A program made the position numbers and the translations under genes. 36,322 nucleotides of DNA from Rikenellaceae bacterium (GTDB lineage: Bacteria; Bacteroidota; Bacteroidia; Bacteroidales; Rikenellaceae). How positions within the stretch are numbered: position 1 is the first letter of the stretch; each line of letters begins with the position of its first letter. A model generated the notes under the pieces. It was not told the DNA's origin and did not search any database. It worked only from the letters and a program-made list of their open reading frames with translations. The stretch covers positions 1 through 36,322 of the forward strand of contig JAFNVH010000031.1 in the NCBI GenBank assembly GCA_017379895.1, in the 5' to 3' direction. Shown here one piece after another: positions 8,127 through 15,502 of this stretch.

Positions 8127-8579
8127 CTATCGATTGTCCTCGGCCAGCCATTCGGCGTACGAAGTGGCGGTTTCGTACAGACGCAACGCCGTCAGCTCGA
8201 CCCCCTCGGGTAGTTTGGCTGAGATCTGCGCCGCGAAATCCGAGATCATATTCTCACACGTGGGCTGATAATCGACCTCGACAACGCGTCCGAAACGATC
8301 GTTCAACACACCAAGAATCTGTGAGTTACGCTCCGAGCGGCGAATCACCAGCGAGTGATCAAGACGATCTACCACCACGCTGTTGACGATCGCTTTCAGC
8401 ACACCGAAATCGACCACCATACCGCACTTTGGCGAGCTCTCATCTTCGCAAGGTACGCCGCGCACCGTCACAAACAAACGATACGAATGACCGTGAATCT
8501 CGCGGCACGCACCATCATAGCCGTCGAGCGTGTGAGCCATCTCGAACGAGAACTGTTTTGTTACACGTACTACACTCAT
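8127..8579 (-). CDS. queD: 6-carboxy-5,6,7,8-tetrahydropterin synthase QueD
   Basis: Converts 7,8-dihydroneopterin triphosphate to 6-carboxytetrahydropterin in the queuosine/7-deazaguanine pathway. 150 residues of the PTPS/QueD fold. Zinc ligands H16 (FEMAH), H29 and H31 (IHGH) are present, with the catalytic Cys as C25 in CREIHGH. That CxxxHGH spacing is the QueD type rather than mammalian PTPS. DRLDHS, PTCEN and the C-terminal RLYET motif are also visible. queC, queE and folE are not in the window. The start lies 12 nt after the Lrp-like gene, so it is the last gene of that operon; the link between queuosine and glycine/threonine metabolism is probably only positional. Confidence 0.93.
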   Translation of the reverse strand: MSVVRVTKQFSFEMAHTLDGYDGACREIHGHSYRLFVTVRGVPCEDESSPKCGMVVDFGVLKAIVNSVVVDRLDHSLVIRRSERNSQILGVLNDRFGRVVEVDYQPTCENMISDFAAQISAKLPEGVELTALRLYETATSYAEWLAEDNR

Positions 8580-8591
8580 TATCAGTCGTTT

Positions 8592-9065
8592 TTAGTCCTT
8601 CAAGCAATCAACATAGACCTGACGCTGGAACACCTCGTTCATCGAGATGTAGGTCTGCGTGGTCGACACACCCTTGATGCGCAAAATGCGATCGAAGATG
8701 GTTGTCATCAGGTGCTGGTTGTCGATGCAATATAGTTTGATCAGCAGGTTGTACTCGCCCGTAACGTAGTGGCACTCAACGATCTCCGATACCTGGCGCA
8801 ACTGCTCAACCGTCTCGGCATTCTGCATCGGGTCGCGCAAACGGATGCCGATAAACGCACAGACATCGAAGCCCAACGAGCGCGGATCGACCATCAGTCG
8901 GCTACCAAGAATCACGCCCGAATCGTTCAGCTTTTTGATTCGCTGGTGGATTGCAGCACCCGAAATGCCGCACTCGCGCGCAATCTCCAGGAAGGGCATA
9001 CGCGCATTCTTGATCAGGAATTTGAGAATCTTGCGATCAATCGCATCGATAGATATTTTATTCAT
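8592..9065 (-). CDS. Lrp/AsnC family transcriptional regulator
   Basis: 157 residues: an N-terminal winged helix-turn-helix (IDRKILKFLIKNARMPFLEIARECGIS.. at about 7-50) and a C-terminal RAM/AsnC effector domain (LGFDVCAFIGIRL.., VTGEYNLLIKLYC..) that binds amino acids and forms octamers in this family. It lies between kbl (34 nt gap) and queD (12 nt gap). In E. coli Lrp controls the kbl-tdh operon, so control of the neighbouring kbl gene by glycine, leucine or threonine is a reasonable inference. The ligand cannot be told from sequence. Confidence 0.92.
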   Translation of the reverse strand: MNKISIDAIDRKILKFLIKNARMPFLEIARECGISGAAIHQRIKKLNDSGVILGSRLMVDPRSLGFDVCAFIGIRLRDPMQNAETVEQLRQVSEIVECHYVTGEYNLLIKLYCIDNQHLMTTIFDRILRIKGVSTTQTYISMNEVFQRQVYVDCLKD

Positions 9066-9099
9066 TTTTGGTTCAGTCTAAAATCAGGTTGATACAACA

Positions 9100-10287
9100 T
9101 TATTTCAATACACCCAGCTCGCGGCCGATCTTAACGAACGCCTCAACGCAACGATCCAACTGTTCGCGTGTGTGACCCGCTGAAACTTGTACGCGGATAC
9201 GTGCCTGACCCTTCGGTACAACCGGATAGTAGAAGCCCGTAACGTAGATGCCCTCGTCGAGCAACTTAGCTGCGAACTGCTGCGACAGAGGTGCATCGTA
9301 GAGCATCACTGCGCAGATTGCCGACTGTGTGGGTTTGATATCGAAGCCCGCCTCGATCATACGTGCGCGGAAGTGCTCGACATTTGCAACCAGGCGGTCG
9401 TGCAGTTCGTCGCTCTCGGCCAGCATACGGAATACCTCCAAGCTCGCACCCACAACTGCGGGCGGAATTGAGTTCGAGAACAGGTAGGGACGCGAACGCT
9501 GACGCAGCAGGTCGATGATCTCGCGGCGACCCGTCGTGAATCCACCGATACCACCTCCAAATGCCTTGCCAAGCGTGCCAGTAATGATATCTACCTTACC
9601 GCGCAGATCGAACTGCTCGGTCACACCGCGACCCGTAGCACCTACGACACCCGCCGAGTGGCACTCATCGACCATCACCAGTGCGTCGTACTTCTCCGCC
9701 AGACGGCAGATCTCGTCCATCGGAGCCACGTTGCCGTCCATCGAGAATACGCCGTCGGTAACGATGATGCGGAAACGCTGCGCCTGAGCCTGCTTCAAGC
9801 ACTCCTCCAACTCGGCCATATCGGCGTTGGCATAGCGGTAGCGCTGCGCCTTGCACAGACGTACGCCGTCGATGATCGAAGCGTGGTTCAGCGCGTCCGA
9901 AATGATCGCGTCCTCCTCGGTCAGCAGGGGCTCGAATACACCGCCGTTAGCGTCGAAACAAGCCGCATAGAGAATCGTATCCTCGGTGCCAAAGTACTCA
10001 GCAATAGCTGCTTCGAGCTGTTTATGAATATCTTGTGTACCGCAAATAAAGCGCACCGACGACATACCGAAGCCGTGCGAATCCATCGCATTTTTGGCAG
10101 CCTCGATCAAGCGCGGATTGTCCGAAAGGCCCAGATAGTTGTTAGCGCAGAAGTTCAAAACCTGCTTGTCGGCCACGGTGATCTCGGCACGCTGCGCCGA
10201 TGTGATGATGCGCTCCGACTTGTAAAGACCCGCCTCGCGAATCTCGGCGAGAGTCTGCTGAAGATGCTCTTTGATTTTACCGTACAT
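9100..10287 (-). CDS. kbl: Glycine C-acetyltransferase (2-amino-3-ketobutyrate CoA ligase)
   Basis: PLP enzyme of the alpha-oxoamine synthase family that cleaves 2-amino-3-ketobutyrate with CoA to glycine and acetyl-CoA in threonine breakdown. 395 residues, the usual Kbl length. Conserved NFCANNYLGLS (45-55), SDALNHASIIDG, VDECHSAG with the PLP-binding Asp/His, and the Schiff-base lysine K241 in GTLGKAFGG. Sequence and length favour Kbl over BioF or serine palmitoyltransferase, which share the fold. The usual partner, threonine dehydrogenase, is not next to it. First gene of a probable kbl-lrp-queD operon. Confidence 0.92.
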   Translation of the reverse strand: MYGKIKEHLQQTLAEIREAGLYKSERIITSAQRAEITVADKQVLNFCANNYLGLSDNPRLIEAAKNAMDSHGFGMSSVRFICGTQDIHKQLEAAIAEYFGTEDTILYAACFDANGGVFEPLLTEEDAIISDALNHASIIDGVRLCKAQRYRYANADMAELEECLKQAQAQRFRIIVTDGVFSMDGNVAPMDEICRLAEKYDALVMVDECHSAGVVGATGRGVTEQFDLRGKVDIITGTLGKAFGGGIGGFTTGRREIIDLLRQRSRPYLFSNSIPPAVVGASLEVFRMLAESDELHDRLVANVEHFRARMIEAGFDIKPTQSAICAVMLYDAPLSQQFAAKLLDEGIYVTGFYYPVVPKGQARIRVQVSAGHTREQLDRCVEAFVKIGRELGVLK

Positions 10288-10331
10288 AGTGGTGTAAAAT
10301 TATAATTTTCAAATCGTTTGTTTTAGGTCGC

Positions 10332-10366
10332 GAACGCCCTTAGATTGCGTTCCAAGAGCAAAGATA
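10332..10366 (-). promoter_or_regulatory. kbl -7 box and leader hairpin
   Basis: On the minus strand TATCTTTG (plus 10359-10366) is a perfect -7 element about 70 nt before the kbl ATG; no good -33 TTTG is visible. The start of the predicted leader holds a small inverted repeat, GAACGC..GCGTTC (10332-10337 with 10347-10352), that could form a six-pair hairpin or an operator. Confidence 0.5.
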
Positions 10367-10634
10367 AACTATTTTTTGTAAAGTTGGCTACGTTTTGCCC
10401 ACATTTTTCGTGCAAAAAGTTACAAATCGTAATTCGACCCCCAGGTTAAGGATTGTAAGGAACGATTCACAATTCACAATTTGCAATTAATCCTGCTACG
10501 TAGGCTTTTCCTTCTTCGCGCCTCAACCGAGCCCCACCCGCCAATGATGAGTTCCAAACGACAACAAAACAAATAATTTTGAATTTTGAATCCTGAATTT
10601 TGCATTATTAATATGGGTATTGCGAAAAAATTTG
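10367..10634. other. Long AT-rich intergenic stretch without a gene
   Basis: Between the kbl and pgk promoters no credible coding frame, RNA gene or mobile element gene is visible. It contains the imperfect inverted repeat listed separately and a GC-richer core of about 90 bp between its arms. Confidence 0.6.
10465..10591. repeat. Imperfect inverted repeat around a ~91-bp core (MITE-like?)
   Basis: The left arm ATTCACAATTCACAATTT (10465-10482) matches the reverse complement of the right arm (10574-10591, ATTCAAAATTCAAAATTA) at 15 of 18 positions. The arms themselves are short direct repeats (ATTCAMAATTCAMAATT). The core is richer in GC and non-coding. No target-site duplication was identified with confidence. 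It could be a degenerate non-autonomous element or simply AT-rich low-complexity DNA. Confidence 0.35.
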
Positions 10635-10642
10635 TAACTTTG
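10635..10642 (+). promoter_or_regulatory. pgk promoter -7 box
   Basis: TAACTTTG fits TAnnTTTG; the ATG of pgk lies 58 nt downstream. No matching -33 TTTG is seen 19-21 bp upstream, so the call depends on the -7 element and position. Confidence 0.55.
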
Positions 10643-10700
10643 CCCCGATTATGTCCAAATCAATTTCGAAGATTTAATAACTAATATATTTTTTACAATT

Positions 10701-11951
10701 ATGGCAAAAATCGAAACTTACGATTTCAAAGGCAAGCGCGCGATCGTTCGCGTGGATTTCAATGTGCCCCTCAACGAGAATGGCCAGATCACCGATGATA
10801 CCCGTATCCGCGGTGCGCTCCCCACTCTCAAGAAGGTACTCGCTGACGGTGGTAGCCTCATCATTATGTCGCATATGGGCAAGCCCAAGGGCAAGGTGAA
10901 TGCTAAGTTCTCGCTCAGCCAGATCGTTGACGCTGTTAGCGAGAAGCTCGGCGTGAAGGTTCAGTTCGCTGAGGATTGCGCTAAGGCTTCGGAGCAGGCT
11001 GCTGCTTTGAAGGAGGGCGAGGTGCTGATGCTCGAGAACCTCCGTTTCTATCCTGAGGAGGAGGGCAAACCCGTCGGTATCGACAAGGAGGATCCCGCTT
11101 ACGAGGAGGCTAAGAAGGCTATGAAGGCTTCGCAGAAGGAGTTTGCTAAGACTTTGGCTTCGTATGCTGATTGCTATATCAACGACGCTTTCGGTACTGC
11201 TCACCGCAAGCACGCTTCGACCGCAGTTATCGCTGACTACTTCACCGCTGAGAACAAGATGCTCGGCTACTTGATGGAGAAGGAGGTTGAGGCTGTTGAC
11301 AACATTCTGAGCAACATCAAGCGCCCCTTCACCGCTATTATGGGTGGTTCGAAGGTGTCGACCAAGATCGGTATCATCGAGAACTTGATGGACAAGGTGG
11401 ACAACCTGATCCTCTGCGGTGGTATGACCTACACCTTCTCGAAGGCTCAGGGCGGTAAGATCGGTAAGTCGATCTGCGAGGACGACAAGCTCGATCTGGC
11501 TTTGGAGATTATGGAGAAGGCTAAGGCTAAGGGTGTTAACCTCGTACTGGGTGTTGACTGCGTTGCTGGCGACGACTTCAAGAACGATTGCAACACCGTA
11601 GTTTGCCCCGCTAACGAGATTCCCGACGCATTCGAGGGTATGGACGCAGGTCCGGCTACTCGCGCTAAGTTCGCAGCTGCTATCGAGGGTGCTAAGACCA
11701 TTCTGTGGAACGGCCCCGCAGGTGTATTCGAGTTCGACAACTTCACCGGTGGCTCGCGCGCTATCGCTGAGGCTATCGCTAAGGCTACTGCTGAGGGCGC
11801 ATTCTCGCTCATCGGTGGTGGTGACTCGGTAGCTTGCATCAACAAGTTCGGTATGGCTGACCAGGTATCGTACATCTCGACCGGCGGTGGTGCACTGTTG
11901 GAGGCTATCGAGGGTAAGGTTCTGCCGGGCGTAGCAGCTATTAACGAGTAA
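10701..11951 (+). CDS. pgk: Phosphoglycerate kinase
   Basis: Glycolytic enzyme making ATP and 3-phosphoglycerate from 1,3-bisphosphoglycerate. 416 residues, the normal length. Substrate-side motif [20 protein letters not shown] near residue 13, SHMGKPKG at about 56-63, AHRKHAST with the catalytic-site basic patch, and nucleotide-side WNGPAGVFE and GGGDSVAC. Codon use is strongly biased to GCT, GGT, AAG and CTC, typical of a highly expressed housekeeping gene. Followed by a hairpin terminator and then the M13 peptidase gene 89 nt after its stop. Confidence 0.98.
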   Translation: MAKIETYDFKGKRAIVRVDFNVPLNENGQITDDTRIRGALPTLKKVLADGGSLIIMSHMGKPKGKVNAKFSLSQIVDAVSEKLGVKVQFAEDCAKASEQAAALKEGEVLMLENLRFYPEEEGKPVGIDKEDPAYEEAKKAMKASQKEFAKTLASYADCYINDAFGTAHRKHASTAVIADYFTAENKMLGYLMEKEVEAVDNILSNIKRPFTAIMGGSKVSTKIGIIENLMDKVDNLILCGGMTYTFSKAQGGKIGKSICEDDKLDLALEIMEKAKAKGVNLVLGVDCVAGDDFKNDCNTVVCPANEIPDAFEGMDAGPATRAKFAAAIEGAKTILWNGPAGVFEFDNFTGGSRAIAEAIAKATAEGAFSLIGGGDSVACINKFGMADQVSYISTGGGALLEAIEGKVLPGVAAINE

Positions 11952-11979
11952 CGAACAAGTATTTAAGATATTTCTTGTC

Positions 11980-12017
11980 GGGGTGGGATAGTCGGTGAGG
12001 CTGTCCGCCCCTTTTTT
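11980..12017 (+). terminator. Terminator or attenuator between pgk and the M13 peptidase gene
   Basis: GGGGTGGG (11980-11987) pairs with TCCGCCCC (two wobble pairs), with a second inner helix AGTC/GGCT, followed by a TTTTTT run ending at 12017. The peptidase ATG is only 23 nt further on, so that gene is read either by read-through or from a promoter upstream of the hairpin. Confidence 0.75.
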
Positions 12018-12040
12018 GAAACGGAACATTCAACAACAAA

Positions 12041-14077
12041 ATGAAACGATTGATGATACTCATTTCGGCAGCCGCAATGGTAGGCTGCGCAGGTGGCGGC
12101 GTGAAGCGCGAGAGCGTTCCCGCAATCGACACCACTAATTTCGATAAGGCGATCGCGCTGAACGAGGACTTCTACGAGCACGCAACTGGCGGCTGGCAGC
12201 AGAAGCACCCCCTGAAGCCCGAATTTTCGCGTTACGGTTCGTTCGATATGTTGCGCGAGACCAACGAGAAGCAGATCAACGAGCTATTCCAGTCGATGTC
12301 GTCGATGAAGGCTGAGGCTGGCTCGGTCGAGCAGAAGATCTCGGATCTCTACAAGCTCGGTATGGACTCGGTGCGCCTGAACGAGGAGGCTCTGGCTCCC
12401 GTGAAGGCAGATTTGGCGAAGATCTATGCCATCACCGATTTGCAGTCGATGATCCCCGTGCTGGTTGAGTTGCACAACAGCGTGAACAACCCGCTGTTTG
12501 GTCTGGGCGTTGATGCCGATATGATGAACAGCACTGTGAATGCTCTCTACGCTCAGCAGTCGGGCCTCGGTATGGGCAACCGCGACTACTACCTCGACGA
12601 GGAGAACGCCTCGAAGCGCGAGGGTTATGTAGCGTTTATGACCAAGGCATTCGAGATGGCCGAGATCGAGGGCGCAGCTGAGAAGGCTGCTGCAGTTCTC
12701 GACTTCGAGTGCAAGATGGCTAAGGAGTTCCGCTCGATGGTTGAGTTGCGCGACATCAACGCTAACTACAATCCCACCACCCGCGAGGCTTTCGTTGCAC
12801 GTTACGATGCGATCGATTGGGATAGCTACTTCGCGGCTGTCGGCATCGCCGATTTCGATCAGGTGATCGTAGGTCAGCCCGAGGTGCTGGACGCAGTGAA
12901 CAAGTTGCTCAAGTCGACCTCGATCGAGGTTGTGAAGGACTACCTGGCAGCAGGTTACCTGCGTAGCGCAGCGTCGTATCTGAACGACGAGCTGAACGCT
13001 GCATCGTTCGACTTCTTCGGTCGTCAGATGTCGGGCGCACAGCAGCAGCGTCCCCGCTGGAAGCGCGCTATGAGCGTGCCCAACTCGATTCTGGGCGAGG
13101 CTGTAGGTAAGATGTATGTAGCGAAGTATTTCCCCGAGGAGGACAAGGTACGTATGACCGAGCTGGTGAAGAACCTGCAGGTGGCACTGGGGCAGCACAT
13201 CGAGGCTTTGGAGTGGATGAGCGACGAGACAAAGGCTCGCGCACAGGAGAAGCTCGCTTCGTTCACCGTGAAGATCGGTTATCCCGACAAGTGGAAGGAT
13301 TATTCGTCGCTCGAGATCGACCCTTCGCTCTCGTATTGGGAGAACATCAAGCGCGCAAATGCGTGGTATACTGCCGACAACTTCGCTAAGTTGGGCAAGC
13401 CCGTCGATCGTGACGAGTGGTTTATGTCGCCCCAGACCGTGAACGCATATTACAACCCAACCACCAACGAGATCTGCTTCCCCGCAGCGATTCTGCAGCC
13501 CCCCTTCTACAACTCGGAGGCTGACGACGCAGTGAACTATGGTGCTATCGGCGTTGTGATCGGTCACGAGATGACTCACGGCTTCGACGATCAGGGTCGC
13601 CAGTTCGACAAGGACGGCAACCTGAACGATTGGTGGACCGCAGCCGACGCAGCTGCTTTCAACGAGCGTGCCGAGGTGCTCATCAAGCAGTTCGACGCCA
13701 TCGAGGTGCTGGCAGCAAAGGAGGACCAGCCCGCAATCTTCGCAAACGGTCGCTTGTCGCTCGGTGAGAACATCGCCGATCAGGGAGGTCTGCGCGTGGC
13801 TATGACCGCACTGCGCAACTCGCTCGAAGGTAAGGAGGCTCCCGCACCCATCGACGGCTACACCGCCGAGCAGCGTTTCTATTTGGCTTATGCGGCACTC
13901 TGGGCTCAGAACATTCGTGACGAGGAGATCGCTCGCCTGACTAAGGTCGATGTTCACTCGCTTGGTAAGTGGCGCGTGAATGCAACTCTGCGCAACATCG
14001 AGGACTTCTACAAGGCATTCTCGGTGGAGGATGGTGCGATGTTTATGCCCGATGAGGAGCGCGTTGTGATCTGGTAA
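12041..14077 (+). CDS. M13 family zinc metallopeptidase, lipoprotein (neprilysin/PepO-like)
   Basis: A 678-residue periplasmic or outer-membrane-anchored endopeptidase. The N-terminus is a lipoprotein signal (MKRLMILISAAAMVGC, lipidated Cys at 16). The zinc motif is HEMTH (H509, E510, H513), the third ligand is E576 in ENIADQGG, and D580 completes the ExxxD signature of M13. NAYYNP and an FPAAILQPPFY stretch upstream are also characteristic. It ends ..ERVVIW; M13 enzymes normally end near a CxxW, and the Cys is not conserved here. Likely cleaves peptides imported or generated in the periplasm. Leader shared with the pgk terminator hairpin. Confidence 0.95.
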   Translation: MKRLMILISAAAMVGCAGGGVKRESVPAIDTTNFDKAIALNEDFYEHATGGWQQKHPLKPEFSRYGSFDMLRETNEKQINELFQSMSSMKAEAGSVEQKISDLYKLGMDSVRLNEEALAPVKADLAKIYAITDLQSMIPVLVELHNSVNNPLFGLGVDADMMNSTVNALYAQQSGLGMGNRDYYLDEENASKREGYVAFMTKAFEMAEIEGAAEKAAAVLDFECKMAKEFRSMVELRDINANYNPTTREAFVARYDAIDWDSYFAAVGIADFDQVIVGQPEVLDAVNKLLKSTSIEVVKDYLAAGYLRSAASYLNDELNAASFDFFGRQMSGAQQQRPRWKRAMSVPNSILGEAVGKMYVAKYFPEEDKVRMTELVKNLQVALGQHIEALEWMSDETKARAQEKLASFTVKIGYPDKWKDYSSLEIDPSLSYWENIKRANAWYTADNFAKLGKPVDRDEWFMSPQTVNAYYNPTTNEICFPAAILQPPFYNSEADDAVNYGAIGVVIGHEMTHGFDDQGRQFDKDGNLNDWWTAADAAAFNERAEVLIKQFDAIEVLAAKEDQPAIFANGRLSLGENIADQGGLRVAMTALRNSLEGKEAPAPIDGYTAEQRFYLAYAALWAQNIRDEEIARLTKVDVHSLGKWRVNATLRNIEDFYKAFSVEDGAMFMPDEERVVIW

Positions 14078-14104
14078 TCGATACCTTATATATATAATAA
14101 AAGT

Positions 14105-14133
14105 GGGGTTGTTGCACGCAACCCCATTTTTTT
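14105..14133 (+). terminator. Terminator of the M13 peptidase gene
   Basis: GGGGTTG (14105-14111) pairs perfectly with CAACCCC (14119-14125), followed by ATTTTTTT. It overlaps the promoter of rnpB. Confidence 0.92.
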
Positions 14134-14142
14134 GTACCTTTG
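14111..14142 (+). promoter_or_regulatory. rnpB promoter, embedded in the upstream terminator
   Basis: GTTG (14111-14114), 20 bp spacer, TACCTTTG (14135-14142), which fits the Bacteroidota consensus. The -33 element lies inside the terminator stem-loop and the -7 box directly follows its T run. Transcription would begin near 14147-14150, just where the RNase P RNA starts. Confidence 0.75.
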
Positions 14143-14146
14143 CCCC

Positions 14147-14520
14147 CGCAGAGGCGGGCTCTACCGCTGTCCCCGCAAGGGGAGGGAGGAAAGTCCGGGC
14201 AACACAGAGTGCCGTGCTTCTTAACGGGAAGATGGCCGCGAGGTCATAGTAGCGTAACAGAGAATAACCGCCTGCTGCCCACGTGTGGGCTTAGCAGGTA
14301 AGGGTGAAAAGGTGGGGTAAGAGCCCACCGCTGCCGTGGTGACACGTGCGGGTCCGTACGCCTTACGGGTTGCAAGACCATGTATACCGACAATTAAGGG
14401 TTACTCGTCCAATGTCGGGGGGTAGGTTGCTGGAGGTGTCGAGTGATTGGCATCGTAGATAAATGGTAGAGGCTCCGCTTCGGTGGAGAACAGAACCCGG
14501 CTTATACCACCTCTGCACCG
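14147..14520 (+). ncRNA. rnpB: RNase P RNA
   Basis: Catalytic RNA of RNase P, which cuts the 5' leaders from tRNA precursors. The universally conserved 5' core GAGGAAAGTCCGGGC begins about 50 nt in, and the matching 3' core ACAGAACCCGGCTTATA is near the end. Helix P1 is visible as GCAGAGG (14148-14154) with CCTCTGC (14510-14516). The L15 region GGGTAAGAGCCCACC, which recognises the tRNA CCA end, is present. Length of about 370 nt fits bacterial class A. It has its own promoter and terminator. The protein subunit gene rnpA is 2.7 kb away on the other strand. End points are good to a few nucleotides. Confidence 0.97.
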
Positions 14521-14523
14521 CAT

Positions 14524-14562
14524 AATCGGAATTGCTCAATCACGGGCGATTCCGATTTTTTT
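14524..14562 (+). terminator. Terminator of rnpB
   Basis: AATCGGAAT (14524-14532) pairs perfectly with ATTCCGATT (14549-14557), with a T run through 14562. Confidence 0.92.
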
Positions 14563-14624
14563 GTTCGGGTAGATACCTGCGGCAGTTTAGGTAGAGATAG
14601 CCCCCCCTCCTTGACTAATGGCAC

Positions 14625-14655
14625 AAAAAAAGAGCCACCCATCTGTGGGTAGCTC
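14625..14655 (-). terminator. Terminator of rpmH
   Basis: On the minus strand GAGCTACCCA pairs with TGGGTGGCTC (one G-U) and is followed by seven T. It lies 28 nt beyond the rpmH stop. Confidence 0.9.
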
Positions 14656-14682
14656 TTTGTTAGGCGTTACCGTCCTACGCGA

Positions 14683-14844
14683 TTAAGCGTACTTGAAAGT
14701 AGCCTCGTCCGAAACGGTCAGCTTCTTGCGGCCCTTTGCACGACGTGCAGCCAAAACCTTACGACCGTTAGCGGTTGCCATTCTCTGACGGAAACCATGC
14801 TTGTTGATTCTCTTCCTGCGCGAAGGCTGGAATGTTCTTTTCAT
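14683..14844 (-). CDS. rpmH: 50S ribosomal protein L34
   Basis: A 53-residue, very basic ribosomal protein starting [20 protein letters not shown] and ending [13 protein letters not shown], which is the full L34 family pattern. A second in-frame ATG two codons upstream (14848-14850, giving MAMKRTF) is an alternative start; the family normally begins at MKRTF, so that start is chosen. Monocistronic, with its own promoter and terminator, convergent with rnpB. It is separated from rnpA/yidD, its usual neighbours in many bacteria, by two unrelated genes. Confidence 0.96.
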   Translation of the reverse strand: MKRTFQPSRRKRINKHGFRQRMATANGRKVLAARRAKGRKKLTVSDEATFKYA

Positions 14845-14900
14845 CGCCATAACTCTATCTTTTTATATTTTGTTTTCAAAAAACTGTCCTTTGCGGAGTG

Positions 14901-14930
14901 CAAAGGTATAACATTTTTGGCTTTTCCAAA
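14901..14930 (-). promoter_or_regulatory. rpmH promoter
   Basis: On the minus strand TTTG (plus 14927-14930), 18 bp, TACCTTTG (plus 14901-14908), the same -7 sequence as the rnpB promoter. The leader is about 50 nt. Confidence 0.65.
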
Positions 14931-15050
14931 AATTTTAGCAAAATATTTTGATGTTTAGGCGCTGAATTCCACACTACAAGCCCGATCGAAGCACCGAAAT
15001 GCCCGATTTTTGGTCAAATTTTTTTGCGCACTCGCTCGAATTACCACGAT

Positions 15051-15365
15051 TTACGCCTCGCCCATATTGAATCCCATTGCCATCGCTTCGTCAGTCGAGG
15101 GCTGCATCTTAACCTCGATCTTGCCCATCGAGCTCTCGTAACGGGTGATGTTATCCTGCAAGGTCATCATCAATCGCTTGGCGTGTTCAGGGGTCATAAT
15201 GATGCGACTCTGGACTTTCGCCTTAGGCATCGCGGGCAGCATCGATGCAAAGTCGAGAACAAACTCCGATGCCGAGTGGGTAATTACCACAAGGTTCGAG
15301 TAGCGGCCCTGTCCTGTCTGTTCGTCAATGCTGAGCTCCAACCCCATCTGTTGTACTTCTGCCAT
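15051..15365 (-). CDS. DUF3467 family protein
   Basis: A 104-residue soluble protein starting MAEVQQMGLEL. Recognisable DUF3467 features are the GRYSNLVVITHSASEFVLDF stretch and MTPEHAKRLMMTLQDNITRYE. The family is widespread in Bacteroidota and has no assigned function; the fold resembles small dimeric regulators, but no DNA-binding residues can be argued from sequence. The ATG at 15365 is preferred over one eight codons upstream because the upstream codons overlap the promoter. A -7 box TAATTTTG lies about 25 nt upstream on the same strand. The region from here to rpmH holds nothing else. Confidence 0.88.
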   Translation of the reverse strand: MAEVQQMGLELSIDEQTGQGRYSNLVVITHSASEFVLDFASMLPAMPKAKVQSRIIMTPEHAKRLMMTLQDNITRYESSMGKIEVKMQPSTDEAMAMGFNMGEA

Positions 15366-15386
15366 AGAAATTGCTTTTAGTTGGTG

Positions 15387-15394
15387 CAAAATTA
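15387..15394 (-). promoter_or_regulatory. DUF3467 gene -7 box
   Basis: On the minus strand TAATTTTG fits TAnnTTTG. A TTTTG lies 15 bp upstream, shorter than the usual 19-21 bp spacer, so only the -7 call is made. Confidence 0.45.
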
Positions 15395-15502
15395 TCGATT
15401 CGATACGTACAAAATTCTCGCCTATGCGAAAATTTATTTACCAATTATTAACAATTTTAAGAAAAAGGGGCTGTTTGTGCGACGGCACAATGTGAGAGCA
15501 AC

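Noticed and set aside
10674..12029. Long open frame (451 codons) opposite pgk
   Set aside because: An effect of the strong codon bias of pgk; the translation is a low-complexity Ser/Leu sequence.
12284..13957. Long open frame (557 codons) opposite the M13 peptidase
   Set aside because: It lies entirely within a clear peptidase gene with HEMTH and ExxxD motifs; the antisense translation is Leu/His/Val-rich with no family features.
14563..14624. A further small RNA between rnpB and rpmH terminators
   Set aside because: No promoter and no stable structure are visible in these 62 bases.
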